From: Amanita rubescens
Taxonomy: Eukaryota; Basidiomycota; Agaricomycetes; Agaricales; Amanitaceae
Length of the DNA: 64,000 nucleotides
NCBI GenBank assembly: GCA_015039365.1
Contig: WION01000268.1
Location: 1-64,000 of the forward strand
Direction: 5' to 3'
In this document: piece after piece, positions 23,727 through 34,212 of the stretch
Position numbering within the stretch: position 1 is the stretch's first letter
How the letters are laid out: every line of letters begins with the position of its first letter
Program-made: the position numbers and the translations under genes
The notes under the pieces: generated by a model
Databases searched by the model: none
Seen by the model: only the letters and a program-made list of their open reading frames with translations
What the model was told of the DNA's origin: nothing

Positions 23727-23935
23727 TCTATAAATGATAGGGCGACTAAGTACGCAGCGGCACGAGGAAACTTCGACGTCGACGGAATATTCGGCAACGA
23801 CCCTTGTATTTGTCCATGTCGTTATTTGGCGTGGGCGGACGGCTAACGGAGGTCGGAAATCGGATATCGGAGATCGGCGGCCGGCAAATTGAGGTAAGCG
23901 GCCGAAAAATGAGCTGTCCAGGTTCTGTTGCCATA
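23727..23935 (-). repeat. Right terminal inverted repeat
   Basis: Reverse-complement partner of 21973-22170. The outer 80 bp are almost identical, and the inner part (toward CTATCATTTATAGA) has small indels. Confidence 0.8.
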
Positions 23936-24000
23936 GTATCCATCAAAGCGCATGACGACGAGAGGTCAGAATCACTGGGATTTAAGAAAGACGGGGGTGG

Positions 24001-24085
24001 GCTTTGCGGAGTTTGCCGATGCCCTTTTCCACGGGTTCTTGTATCCCACGCTGCGTCCTTTCTTTGCCCTTGACCACGACATACG
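24001..24085 (+). promoter_or_regulatory. Conserved upstream block of NLR2
   Basis: In order: GAGTTTGCCGATGC, CCTTTTCCACGGG, CCCACGCTGCGTCC and TTGACCACGACATACG, the same order as upstream of NLR1 and NLR3. It lies about 105-190 bp before the ATG and just after the transposon end. Confidence 0.6.
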
Positions 24086-24190
24086 TACACAAGCTATCCT
24101 ATCAGGTAAACTTGATTTGAGTTACAACAAGTGCCATTGTATTGACAGCTCCGTGTATCCGCATACTCTGTCATACGCCACTAAGCCACC

Positions 24191-27120
24191 ATGTCTGATC
24201 CCCCTCAAGCTGTCAACCAATTTTTTCACGGTGCACATCACTTTTCTATGAAAGATGTTCAATTAAATGAGGTTATTGAATCATGTATTGTCTAATGTAT
24301 AGGGTGCTGCATGTTAACCTTACTCCTAGATAACCACCACAATCCACATCCATGTTGACCCTCCTCCTGAGACAACTCTCCCACCACTTGCACCCCTGAA
24401 ACATTCTAGTATCTTCTTCATTGGGAGGGATGAATATTTAAAAAGCTTAAAGGACCATTTCACCACCCATGTTGAAGGCCAGAGGAAATCATTCCTCTTG
24501 TATGGTATGGGAGGCATTGGAAAAACACAGATCTGTTTGAAATTCATTGAACAAAATCATGATTGGTGAGTATATGAATGATATAAGATTCATTTCAGAT
24601 GAACTTTGACTTGACCTAGGTTTTCTGACATATACTGGATTGATGCTTCTTCAGAAGCTACTATTGAACTTGGACTAATGCAGATAGCTAAGGCTAATAA
24701 TGCCCCCAAAGAAGCAACACAATCTCCAGGATCTGCTCTCAATTGGATTGCTCAGAGACCAAAATGGCTTATGGTGTATGACAATGCAGATGGTCATTAT
24801 TCAGTGGTTGAAAAGTATCTCCCACCTGGGAATGAGGGAAATATCTTGATAACAAGTAGGAATGTAGGCCTGAAGAGGCTCACATTGGATGCAGAGAATG
24901 TTCTTGATATGCCAGAGGATGAGGCTATTTCATTACTTTTGAAAGCAGCCATGCTTGCTGGCACATCTCACAAGGTTAAAGATGTGGCAAAAAAAGTGGT
25001 GTTACAATTGGGTGGAGTCCCACTTGCCCTTGACCAAGCAGGAGCCTACATCCAAAGCTGTGGATGCACCATTGATGATTATCTTGAACTATATGGGAAA
25101 CATAAAGATGAGTTAATGTCAAGCAATGAATTTAAAGGTGCATCTGGTTATGGAACATCTACATATGGAACATGGAACATTTCAATGAAGCAGATTGAGA
25201 GCATGGCAGCAAATGGAAATGGGCAGGAGGCAAAGGCAGCACAGACTGCTATCAAGCTATTAAGGATTTTTGCATTTCTAAATCCTGAGAAGATACCTGT
25301 AGAATTATTTAAAAATGCTGCAGAGAACTACATAAAGGGGGATGCTGATAAAGGATCAGATTCACTATTGGATCATCAAACCTTGTTCTTGAGGGAAGAT
25401 GGAGAATGGGATAGATTACGGTTCCTGGGTGGGATACAGGTTCTACTCTCATTTTCTTTAATCAAGAGTCTTGGCCATCTGTACTCAATGCACCTATTAG
25501 TAAATGCTTGGAGCAGGAACCTCATATCTAATAAAGAGATCACCAATCACTATCTCAGAGCAAGAGCTCTGTTGTCCTGTTCAATAGTTCCTGACTGGCT
25601 TATGGATAACTATGAATTTTGCAAATTGGTGGCACCACACCTTGAATCAATTCTTTTGCATTCATCAGAATTTTGGGTGCAGGAGAAGTACTATGACAGT
25701 GAATATAATAGATTCACACTTGTCTTTTTCCATGTCGGTAACTGGAATGAAGCAGAGAAGGTTTTAAATGTAGCTATTAATGACAGGAAGATAAGACTGG
25801 GCAAAGACCACCCAGACACTCTCAAAACTATGACCAGTTTGGCATCAACATACCATGGTCAAGGAAGGTGGAATGAGGCAGAAAAGTTTGAGGTAGAAGT
25901 GTTGAGTATTCTAAAAGGGAAGATGGCAGTAGATCACTCATTTACTCTGCAAGTCATGCATGATTTGGCATTGATTTACTTGGACCAGGGAAAGTGGAGT
26001 GATGCAGAGAAGCTGCAGGTGGTTGTGGTGAATGAACGAAAAGAAGTGCTTGGATCAGATCATCCAGACACACTCTCCACCATGCATATTTTGGCATCAA
26101 CATACTGGAAGCAAGGAAGATGGGATGAGGCAGAGAAGCTGAATGTTGATGTGATGGATGCAAGAAAAGCAAAAATTGGATCAGATCACCCAGACACTCT
26201 CGACACCATGCAAAACTTGGCAACAATATACCTGAGTCAGGGAAGGTGGAATGAGGCAGAGAAGTTAGTGGTGCATGTGATGAATGCAAACAAAGAAAAG
26301 CTTGGGTTGGACCACCCAAAAACTCTCACCACTATGCACAACTTGGCATCAGCATACCACAATCAGGGAAAGTTGGAGGAAGCAGAGAAATTGGGCATGC
26401 AGGTGATGAATGCAAGAAAAGTAAAGCTTGGGTCAGACCATCCAGACACCCTCAGCAGCATGCACAATGTAGCAACAACATACCAAAATCAGGGAAGATG
26501 GCAAGAGGCAGAACAGCTGGAGGTAGATGTCATCAATGCAAGCAAAACAAAGCTTGGAACAGAACACCCTTTTATCCTTACTGCCATGGCCAGTTTAGGG
26601 ATGACATATGTAAATATGGGAAGGTGGGAAGAAGCACTGTCTCTGTTGTCTCATACAATCCAGCCCATGCAAAAAGTTATGGGACCTCAAAATCCCATTG
26701 TCCAGACTGTACTTCATTACACAGAACAACTTGATGCTCTTGTTAAAACAGCACAACAAGATTACATTCAAACTGAACAAAAGGTATACCAGACAACTAT
26801 ATTTCACTTCTATGTCTGATTTCTTTTGTGTTTGAAAGCCATCTGAGCCCCTTGAAAACCAGGAGCCAGTTCAAGTACCTGGACAAACAGGGCCTCAGCC
26901 TAGCCAACAAGAGCCAGTTCAAGTACCTGAACAAACAGGACCTCAGCCTAACCAACTTGAAATAACACATGTGGTAAGTTATCCACATCAATGCTATGCA
27001 TTACTACTGCTTTTGATGTAGGTGCCATCCAATTCTGGAAAAGAAGATCTTGCAGTACACCCTCAGAAGGATAAATTTATGAGAGGTCTTAAAGGCATGT
27101 GGAAAAAGATGAAGCATTGA
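24191..27120 (+). CDS. NLR2: NB-ARC ATPase with 7 TPR units and a cationic C-terminal tail
   Basis: Paralogue of NLR1. Five exons (24191-24271, 24330-24565, 24620-26783, 26839-26973, 27022-27120) sum to 2,715 bases, 904 residues, frame intact. Order: N-terminal FFHGAHHFSMKDVQL; P-loop GMGGIGKTQICLKF; WLMVYDNADG; ILITSRN; GGVPLALDQAG; YSMHLLVNAW; then seven 42-residue TPR units and a terminal half unit (KVMGPQNP). Exon 4 encodes a Pro/Gln-rich spacer made of two 16-residue repeats (EPVQVPGQTGPQPSQQ and EPVQVPEQTGPQPNQL). The last exon ends KDKFMRGLKGMWKKMKH. Probably a cytosolic nonself or damage sensor; no partner gene sits in tandem with it. An inverted-repeat transposon sits directly upstream of its promoter block, and a segmental duplication lies downstream. 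Confidence 0.9.
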
Positions 27121-27356
27121 GTATACTATTTCAATGCATGAGTGAAGTTCTCGAGTGCAGATGAACATACAAGATTTTATCAGTCATAAATGTAGCTACT
27201 ATTGCAGTCTCAATTACCTTTTCAAGTCTTCCGCCACAATATTCTGGTGTTGTCGGAGCAGCCTGTACTTGACCACTAACAACAGGACATGAAAACTCGG
27301 TACAAAAGCAATGTCATCACTCCCTTGGCACCAGACGACATAGATATTCCAAAGTT

Positions 27357-27460
27357 TTTGCGTTTGTAAGATAAATCGCGCCACAAAAATGCGCATCATT
27401 GGGTTGTCCGTGACCGACCGGTGACCGTGCTCCAACGACCCGTCATCTCCGACCAATTGT
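27357..27460 (-). pseudogene. Fragment of a short-chain dehydrogenase gene
   Basis: One minus-strand frame reads RVVGARSPVGHGQPNDAHFCGAIY, matching RVVGACSLSGLRGKPNDAHYCAAKF (given here in parts) of the intact gene at 29997-31091, catalytic region. Surrounding frames have stops. Part of it lies in the duplicated segment. Confidence 0.6.
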
Positions 27461-28276
27461 TTGCTCCCCATGCTTGTTCAATCCGTCGTCACTGCTTATG
27501 ACCATATTGAGGGCCAAAGTGGTAGATAAGACGTGGAACGAACATTCAGTCATTGTAACCCATTCAATTAGTCATCATCTGTGTCCTAACACGAACCCCC
27601 GCATCTAATCCAAAATCGACAGCCTATGCGTCGACTTCATACGTTTTCTCCAAGTCTAGATCAGAGAAGACGTCTCCGGGTACGAGTTATTTCCCGCTCT
27701 GCAACGAGAGAGCCGCAGCTTCGTTCGGGCATTCGAGGTAGCTGCTGCTGCTTGGGCGGGAACGGAACTATATGGATAGATGGTTCTGACGCTCTGCTCC
27801 GTCAGGCGACTATGCTTAATAATACGGCCCAACCTCATTGAGGTCATATGGGAAGGAAAAAGATGCGTGTCGGGCCTCGTCACGTAGGCAGGAGAGTTTG
27901 ATCAAAACCTAGTGGTTCCCAGAGGACGTCGTTAAAGACTGAAGTATTGACGGGCCGCGATGCAGTAGCTGGATGTTGGCGGTGAGTAAGAACCATTAAT
28001 TCGATGTAGCCAGCGACTCACTGGCAACCAATTTTCAGTCTCCTACATCCATTCCCTCAGCGCGTTCGCTGAGATAAAGCACGTTCAACCAGGATCAATT
28101 GCGAGCCTTCTAAAGGGCAACAACTGCCGTGCAACAGTGGTGAGGGATTAGCATAGTCCTGCAGAGAGCATCCCAAACGCACCTATCAAGAGGCCGAACG
28201 GCGTGTGTGAAGATATAAGATATATGCAGTAAAGAAGCGGCTCCTCCAAGAACTGCGTATCTTGGTCCTCGGAAGT
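27403..28276. repeat. Segmental duplication, copy 1
   Basis: It matches 41968-42819 in the same orientation with few substitutions and a few short indels, for example 11 extra bases near 27930. Shared landmarks are GCTTGTTCAATCCGTCGTC, GGCAGGAGAGTTTGATC and CGGCTCCTCCAAGAACTGCG. Apart from the dehydrogenase fragment at its start it has no recognised gene. The copies lie beside NLR2 and NLR3. Confidence 0.8.
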
Positions 28277-29632
28277 CATGTTGAAAACTTCTCCGCTGGA
28301 GCTTGACTCGTCATTCCTTCAAATTCTTCCACCCAAATGCACCGAGGGGCGGACTCAGAACGACTCAGAAAGATGCTGTGGCAGATATAGCACGGGAATG
28401 GGTGTTGAGCTCGATTTTCATCTTGGGGTAGATCATCAGATGACGTGTCACAACCTGCATCGGTCATATCATCGTACAGACGCATAAAGCGAAGGGGTGT
28501 GACATAGCGATTGTGTTGCCCTCCGTTGTGGATACGTGCATGCGGCGGACTAATAGCCATGATGCAGGCGGGTGAAAACGTCGGTGGAATAAAGTGTACG
28601 GGAGCGCTCGGAAGGTCAGTGGAGGGATCCGAGTCGCATGCCCGTGAGTCGTTGACGTGCAGAGGAGCCGTAAGCGGAGAAGCTGATGCTTTCAATAGCG
28701 CGTCTCGATCTGTTGCCACAGAAAGAAATGCTCAGGCTGACATGAGCGCGTTAGCAAGGTTGAACTCATCGGGTGGAACGAATATGTTTACCTTAACGTT
28801 CGAAAACTCGACTCGAGCTGGAACTGAAATTTGGGCTCAGCTCTCTATTGGCTGAGGAGTTTGCGGCGCTTATAATTAGATTCATATTAGATTCTGCCTA
28901 ATCTTCTCTGTATCACTAGAAAGCGTAGCTTTGAATGTCGCCGATATGATCCATCGTTCGTCATGTATGCTTTCCAAGCCCGCGACGGATCGTCCTCCGT
29001 ACTGTTACTCTTTCTCTTCCGTTGCCGAATTGGCTTTCTCGTTGAAGAAGGATTTTTGTCTCCCAAACGCTTCACGGAGTCATGAGCCAGCCATTGATCT
29101 AATTTTTGTTAATCACGTCGTCAAAACCGTTGGCTATCAGCCACGTACCTGCCAGTCCCCGGATATCCCATACATCCTATCAGTCGAGCCAACCAAGGTT
29201 CAACCCGTCGTTGAGGGACGTCTGAAAAGGGCAAACTTGTCAATGCTTCCAATAATCGTGAGTGAAACGAACCAACCGTTTGACCCGTGCCATAGAAAAA
29301 ACGGGTGCTGGGTGAAGGTGGAGGATTTGAGGGTTGTGAAAGCAGGCGAGCCCCGTGTATGAACGGTGCGGCGGCACCTTCAGAAGCAGAGCACTCTGAG
29401 CGTGACGTCGACAACTGCTTCTCTCAGCCCGTTGTTTGTATCAGAGTTGGACCGAATTTGAATTTCGATCAGGCCGTCCGCGTCAGATCGCGTTCAAAGC
29501 AGGAAAGTCCTAGAGTTCGTCCACATTTCGGAGCACTGTATTTTTTCCCACGGTTTTTGCTGTGACTTGCGTTGCCCAGTGTCAGTCATCCACATTACTT
29601 TAGTATCATGCTTGAGCTGATCCTTGATGTAG
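28277..29632. other. Spacer with unsupported ORFs
   Basis: A 147-codon minus-strand ORF (28276-28719) starts MATDRDALLKASASPL and is Pro/Ser-rich. A 62-codon minus-strand ORF (28887-29075) ends in RRHSKLRFLVIQRRLGRI. Neither has a domain I recognise, and they may be chance or relic frames. The dispersed repeat shared with about 21.4 kb lies at 29195-29285. Confidence 0.3.
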
Positions 29633-29731
29633 ATTTCTTCCAATCTAGCAGAGCAGTCAGACATTACGGTACAACTTAAACACAAATTCATGAAAGGGCT
29701 TGAAGGCATGTGGAAAAAGTTGAAGGAATGA
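29633..29731 (+). pseudogene. Orphan last exon of a fourth NLR gene
   Basis: After a GATGTAG acceptor identical to that of the last NLR2 exon, the frame reads ISSNLAEQSDITVQ then LKHKFMKGLEGMWKKLKE and a stop. It matches the NLR1 and NLR2 C-termini residue by residue. No NB-ARC or TPR sequence precedes it, so this is a remnant of a deleted paralogue. Confidence 0.75.
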
Positions 29732-29829
29732 TCATATCTAGTTTACTACACTTCTATTCATTATGTTCATTGTGCGCATGATTAGATAGTGCCTGTCAAT
29801 AGAATGAGCTCCCAAAACTGCATTAAATA

Positions 29830-29925
29830 GCATATCTCCACTCTGGGCAGACAAGTTAGTGATAAATCTTGCGACACAGATGATGCTTGTGCATTGGCGC
29901 CTCGAGCACTGCGGGGCACACCAAC
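29830..29925 (-). pseudogene. Second fragment of the dehydrogenase catalytic exon
   Basis: Base-level similarity to the exon around PNDAHYCAAKFAIRGLTQS of the neighbouring gene (for example TGTGTCGCAAGATTTATCAC against GTGCCGCGAAATTTGCGATA). Frames are broken. It lies just downstream of the intact gene. Confidence 0.4.
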
Positions 29926-29996
29926 GTATACATCTTACCATTTTCTACACAGTAATGTCAGCTCCTCGATTGATTATCAATTTGAAACGCCTTCCT

Positions 29997-31091
29997 TTAA
30001 TTGAAGTACAGCCCGCCGTTCACAGAAATCTATAAGGTACAGATTGAACAATCTTAGCGCTTCATGTATAAGAGTTCACTGACGGTTTGACCCGTGATAT
30101 AGCGCGAGCTGTCTGACAAAAGGAAGGAGACAACGTTGGCGACGTCCTCTGGTTCGCCCTCATAGCCGAGGGCAGACCTCGTCCTCACCATCTTGAAAAG
30201 CGAGTCAGATATACAACGTGGAAGGAGTTTGATAGATAGAGAAGTACCTCTTGCAGCGCGGCTCTCGTACCCTCTTCCAGCTTGTCGACTAAAACCCTTG
30301 TTTTATCCCAGAATAACCAGCATAGAATCAACCCTTACTCAATGGCGTCCTTGTTAAACCAGGAGCATATACATTAACTGTGATGGTGTGTTTTCCTACT
30401 TCCTGCGCTGCAAACGATGTGAGTTGCTATTTGAAATATAAGTATAGACGTACCAACACTTTGTGTCAATCCACGTATCGCAAATTTCGCGGCACAATAA
30501 TGGGCATCGTTGGGTTTACCCCTCAACCCCGAAAGTGAACACGCTCCAACGACTCGTCCTCCCCGTCCTTGCTTGATCATTTGCCTAATAGCATACTTGT
30601 AGCAAAGAAAAGCGCCACGCGCATGAACGGCGAACATTCGGTCCCATTGTTCTGTTGTCACTGTTTAAGAGTATATTGGAGAGTGGAACGGCAGTATATG
30701 AGGCATTGTACGAACATTCGGTTATTGGAACACGTTGATCGGCTATACCTGCGTTGGCCACCATCTGCGTCCGAGTGTAAGCCTTCCGATGCCTTGCGAT
30801 CGTAGCTTAATCATAGCAGCTACGTACCGCATCAACTCCACCGAGATGTTGAACAGTATCGTGCACCATTTTCTCCACATCAGCCTCGGAGGAGACGTCC
30901 CCAGGTACGAGAATGGTGTTGGCTCCGTTTTGCGATGCTACTAGATCGGCGACTTCTTTCAGCTGTTCGAGGGAGCTGGGCAGATCGTTGAGGGCCACGT
31001 CAAAGCCATCACTGGCGAGCTTCAGCACAATTGCCTTTCCGATACCAGAGGCAGCGCCAGTTACGATGGCGACTCGACGGGGAGCAGCCAT
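29997..31091 (-). CDS. Short-chain dehydrogenase/reductase
   Basis: NAD(P)-dependent oxidoreductase of the classical SDR family; substrate unknown. The N-terminal exon starts MAAPRRVAIVTGAASGIGKAI (TGxxxGIG cofactor motif), followed after an intron by MVANAGIADQRVP (NAG motif). A later exon has WDRMFAVHARGAFLCYKYA, the serine region VVGACSLSGLRG and the catalytic Y-x3-K as YCAAK. The C-terminus is LGYEGEPEDVANVVSFLLSD, YITGQTV, ISVNGGLYFN with TAA at 29997-29999. Length is about 260 residues, normal for the family. At least five short introns are implied. Two decayed copies of the catalytic exon lie nearby at 27.4 and 29.9 kb. Confidence 0.85.
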
Positions 31092-32228
31092 ATTGCGTCA
31101 AGTCAGGTGACTAGACTTTCCTCCCTCTCAACTAATCGACGTGTCGGAATGTATGGCGTCTACTGTTTCCATAACCGCTCTTGCCGACGTGCTCTTGCCC
31201 ACTCGTCCCCTGTCCACGCTCGGTACGATGATACACAAAATGGACATACGTCCGGCGTCGTTCTTCCTGTCGTCCTCAACGGCAGCCTGATGATCGAGCC
31301 AACCAAGTTGAAAGCCTTCTTTGAAGTAATATCAATCTCCACCGGGAATTTATGTCACTCAATGTATGCATTATGATTGTACCCTGCACCCGTGACCGCC
31401 TGGTTGTCATAGAAAGGTGACAAAGCCATAGCAAAATGGTCGTCTGAAAATGTGATATTCCAAAACCCTGCTTTGGGGTTCCCTGGTTCAAAACCGCGTG
31501 ATTAAGTTCGTGTGCTCCAGTGGTCCTGCTGGAATCATTGGAAGAGGCTTGAATTATGGTGCGTAAGAGCACTGGTGAAGCATTGAGAAGGGAAATGCCA
31601 ATATGTACCGAATCCCACCAAACCCAGTACGCCGTACACCGTTCCATGACCTAACACTCGGACATTTTGACCAATGGCCGGATCATTCCCAACACAGCAG
31701 CGCTAGCTTCCGGACGACCGAGTTTTGCTTCGCATAGACCGCTGAGCTTGTTCCTCAAAGTGGCAGTTTTGAGGCGACCGATGAGAAGAGAATCTGCGGG
31801 ATGCGCGAGTATGCCACCGGATTCGCTGACCTGAGACCTCGAGACCTCACCCTCTGTCGTCAGGCCTCAGGGTAGGACATGAGCTTGCTCTGGACAACTA
31901 AATGGTATGTGTTGGAAACAAGTCGGGGCGGGGAAAATTGAGCAAAGTCGAAACAAGGCCAAACGACTCGGACGTGGCGACTACCACAGGAAAATGGTTC
32001 AAGTACAAATCGAATGTGCAGAGACCAGCTCGGGGGCATGCACGGTGCTTGATGCACAAATTGCCAGGAATGATTAATGAGACATGATATTTACTGCAGA
32101 TATTATATCGGACGTCAATGGATCGGCTGGCATCTTCCGTCCGTGTAATTCCACTAGTATTCCGCCTGGCCGGCAGGCGGATCGCCACCACCAACGAACA
32201 ATAACATCAACAAAAGTGTACGCTATGC
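31092..32228. other. Spacer; possible monooxygenase relic at about 31380-31530 (minus)
   Basis: A minus-strand stretch mixing frames reads NHAVLNQGTPKQGFG and NITFSDDHFAM, recalling NHQVLNASWLGTPIEG and VWNITFTDH of the monooxygenase at 12182-13935. The rest shows no recognised gene. A short palindrome (GCCTGGCCGGCAGGC) lies at about 32165. Confidence 0.3.
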
Positions 32229-33394
32229 TCAGTGTGCACCGTGACCTTTACCTTTGCTTTCCTTTGCACTTTCGCCTTTCCACTCCCCCTGTTCCATTAT
32301 TATGAAATAATAAATAAAGGGGAGCCCCTCACGCCGTTCGACAATTTTAATCTTACTGCCCTGAATAAAGTCCAATGTTAGTATGTAAGAGACGCGTACA
32401 TCTTCACATCGCGAAATCCTGACCGTTTCTTTTCGTTCCCACTGTGTATCAGACTTGACTAGTACCTCCGGGTTACACCCATTAGTACCGTACCACCTGT
32501 AGAATGGAGTACTTGATCCGGATTTGGTGACATGCTCCGAAGTTAATTTTTTGAGGTTATAGGGGTTAAGCGTTTCACTGAATATGATCTGTTACCGATT
32601 TGACAGCAAAGTGTGAGATAAATGCGGATGTGGACACAAAAAACCGATATTACCTTCTCCTGTTAAATATGTCAGATAGACAAGAGAATATAAAAGAGAA
32701 TCTGCTGACCCCTCCGGCTCCGACCCATACACCATTCGCGGCCGTTAAAAAGGGCGTATGCTCTTCAAACACTTCCCAACCGGCGGGCAGATCCTTCACT
32801 TTTTCTCTTTCCCATTCTCCCTCGACTAGAACCTTGAAATCGATCTCATCATACCCGTGTCGGGCCACTTTGGACATTTTGATCTTGCTACCCTTTACGA
32901 GATCCACTGTGTAAATGACATCTATGCGTTCAAGTCGCGATAAACTTACCGTTCCTGTTCGTTCCCAAGTACCAATGAGGTCACTTCCAGGTTTTTTGTC
33001 GACCGTCACCGTATTATCAATCTTATATTCGGTGCCCTCAGGCCCAAATTTAACGTATAGGTGTTGCAATGCGCCATAGATTGATTTTTCCTCTTTTATC
33101 AGCCATTTAATCTTGTCTACTGACGAATGTTGCTGCGAAGGGTGAGATAAATGCAGATGTGAATACAGAATATTGGTATTACCTTCGACTCCTGTCATGT
33201 TCGTCAGATACAGGCTGGAAAATAAGATAAAGTCTACTGACCGATCTATCCCGGGTCCACACAGCATCATTAGCCACTAAAAAGTCCTTATTAGTGGTGA
33301 TGTCGTAGTCGGACCTTTTTTGTAGCATCGTAGTCGGAGCTGCGGCCACAAAAGTGGTGAACAGGAAGAAAAGCAGTGCGTATGAGAATAACAT
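32229..33394 (-). CDS. Secreted protein built from repeated exon modules (family A)
   Basis: The start MLFSYALLFFLFTTFVAAAPTT is a clear signal peptide with an AxA-type cleavage site. Each following module has exon a (about 60 residues), intron, exon b starting GSKIK, intron, and a 6- to 9-base mini-exon between two introns. The first module contains QHSSVDKIKWLIKEE, GTWERTGT, GSKIKMSK and FLTAANGVWVGAG. A second module follows (GSKIKIVERREG), ending at a stop at 32229-32231 after a Lys/Gly/His-rich tail. Intron sequences are themselves similar from module to module, so the gene grew by duplicating exon-intron blocks. A paralogue is at 46578-47755. There is no known domain and no conserved cysteine pattern. 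It could be a cell-surface or effector-like protein; function not recognised. Confidence 0.6.
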
Positions 33395-34212
33395 CGTTGA
33401 AAACGCGATCGATATCGAGGATGGAAAGGGCGAAGAATGAAGAAAAAGTGCAAGTTGTGGTATGTGCAGTAACGGAGGCCAGCTCTAAGATATGGCATGG
33501 GACCAGCGGGCCTTATATGTTCGCGACCATGATCGTCGATGTGGTCACGATGCTTGATGCAGTTGCCAAGGGATGTGGATACGGGGAATACCAAGAGCCG
33601 GCAATCAGGACGCTTGCTGACTGGAATCTATCAGATAGATGACTTGACGACGGTTTCGGTAATATGTAATACTTGCATCTGATTCCATGGAGACAGCTGG
33701 AAAGAACCGCTACAAATCGGGATTCCATGTCAAAGTAGAAACCTGGCAAACGAGTCCATTCTTGCGTCGATGTTCATGGAGGTCCGATCGATCTTTGCCT
33801 ACGCGCATATGCATGCATAGCATCAGAAACTCCGTTTGATTCCGTTTCAAAGATGTATCCGGAGCGATCACCGAATGATCATCAAACCAGAGGGTGTCTC
33901 CGTCTCGTGTTGGGGTACCCATATGATCAGAGGGATTAAATGCCGATACGAAGGGAGGCAAGTTACAGGGCGGTTTTCAAAAGATTGGACAGAGTTATAC
34001 CTGTTATACAGGTAATCGAACAGGGGAGTGCGCACGAGAGCACGTCAAGTGGAACTGGTTGTTCGCGTTGGATTCCGTCCAAACATGCCCACATAAACCT
34101 GCGTACCCAACCAGCTATAACAAGCCCCCAACATTGGTAAGTACTAATTCCGGCTTTAACATATTGTAAAAAGTCCCGTAATAAACGTCCAGCCTGGTTG
34201 GTACCCCACCTA
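33395..34212. other. Spacer, nothing recognised
   Basis: It should contain the promoter of the secreted-protein gene. Small ORFs on both strands show no family. Confidence 0.4.

Larger units (their letters stand above)
21973..23935. mobile_element. Non-autonomous DNA transposon with about 200-bp inverted repeats
   Basis: The 1,963-bp element is bounded by inverted repeats starting TATGGCAACAGAACC. The flanking GTATCC at 21967-21972 and 23936-23941 is a candidate 6-bp target duplication. The interior has no transposase-like ORF. It holds a three-unit minisatellite. The two arms are near-identical over the outer 80 bp and diverge further in, so the element is not brand new. Superfamily not assigned: the 6-bp duplication fits none of the common basidiomycete families cleanly. 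Its right end is about 65 bp from the NLR2 promoter block. Confidence 0.75.

Noticed and set aside
23936..23941. Longer (8-9 bp) target duplication for the inverted-repeat transposon
   Set aside because: Flanking bases beyond GTATCC do not match on the two sides.
25954..26319. Long minus-strand ORF opposite the NLR2 TPR array (and similar plus-strand ORFs at 38356-39301 and 40000-40255)
   Set aside because: These are shadows of the repetitive TPR codons; the composition (HSSHPPS-type text) follows the repeat period and the sense strand has intact domains.
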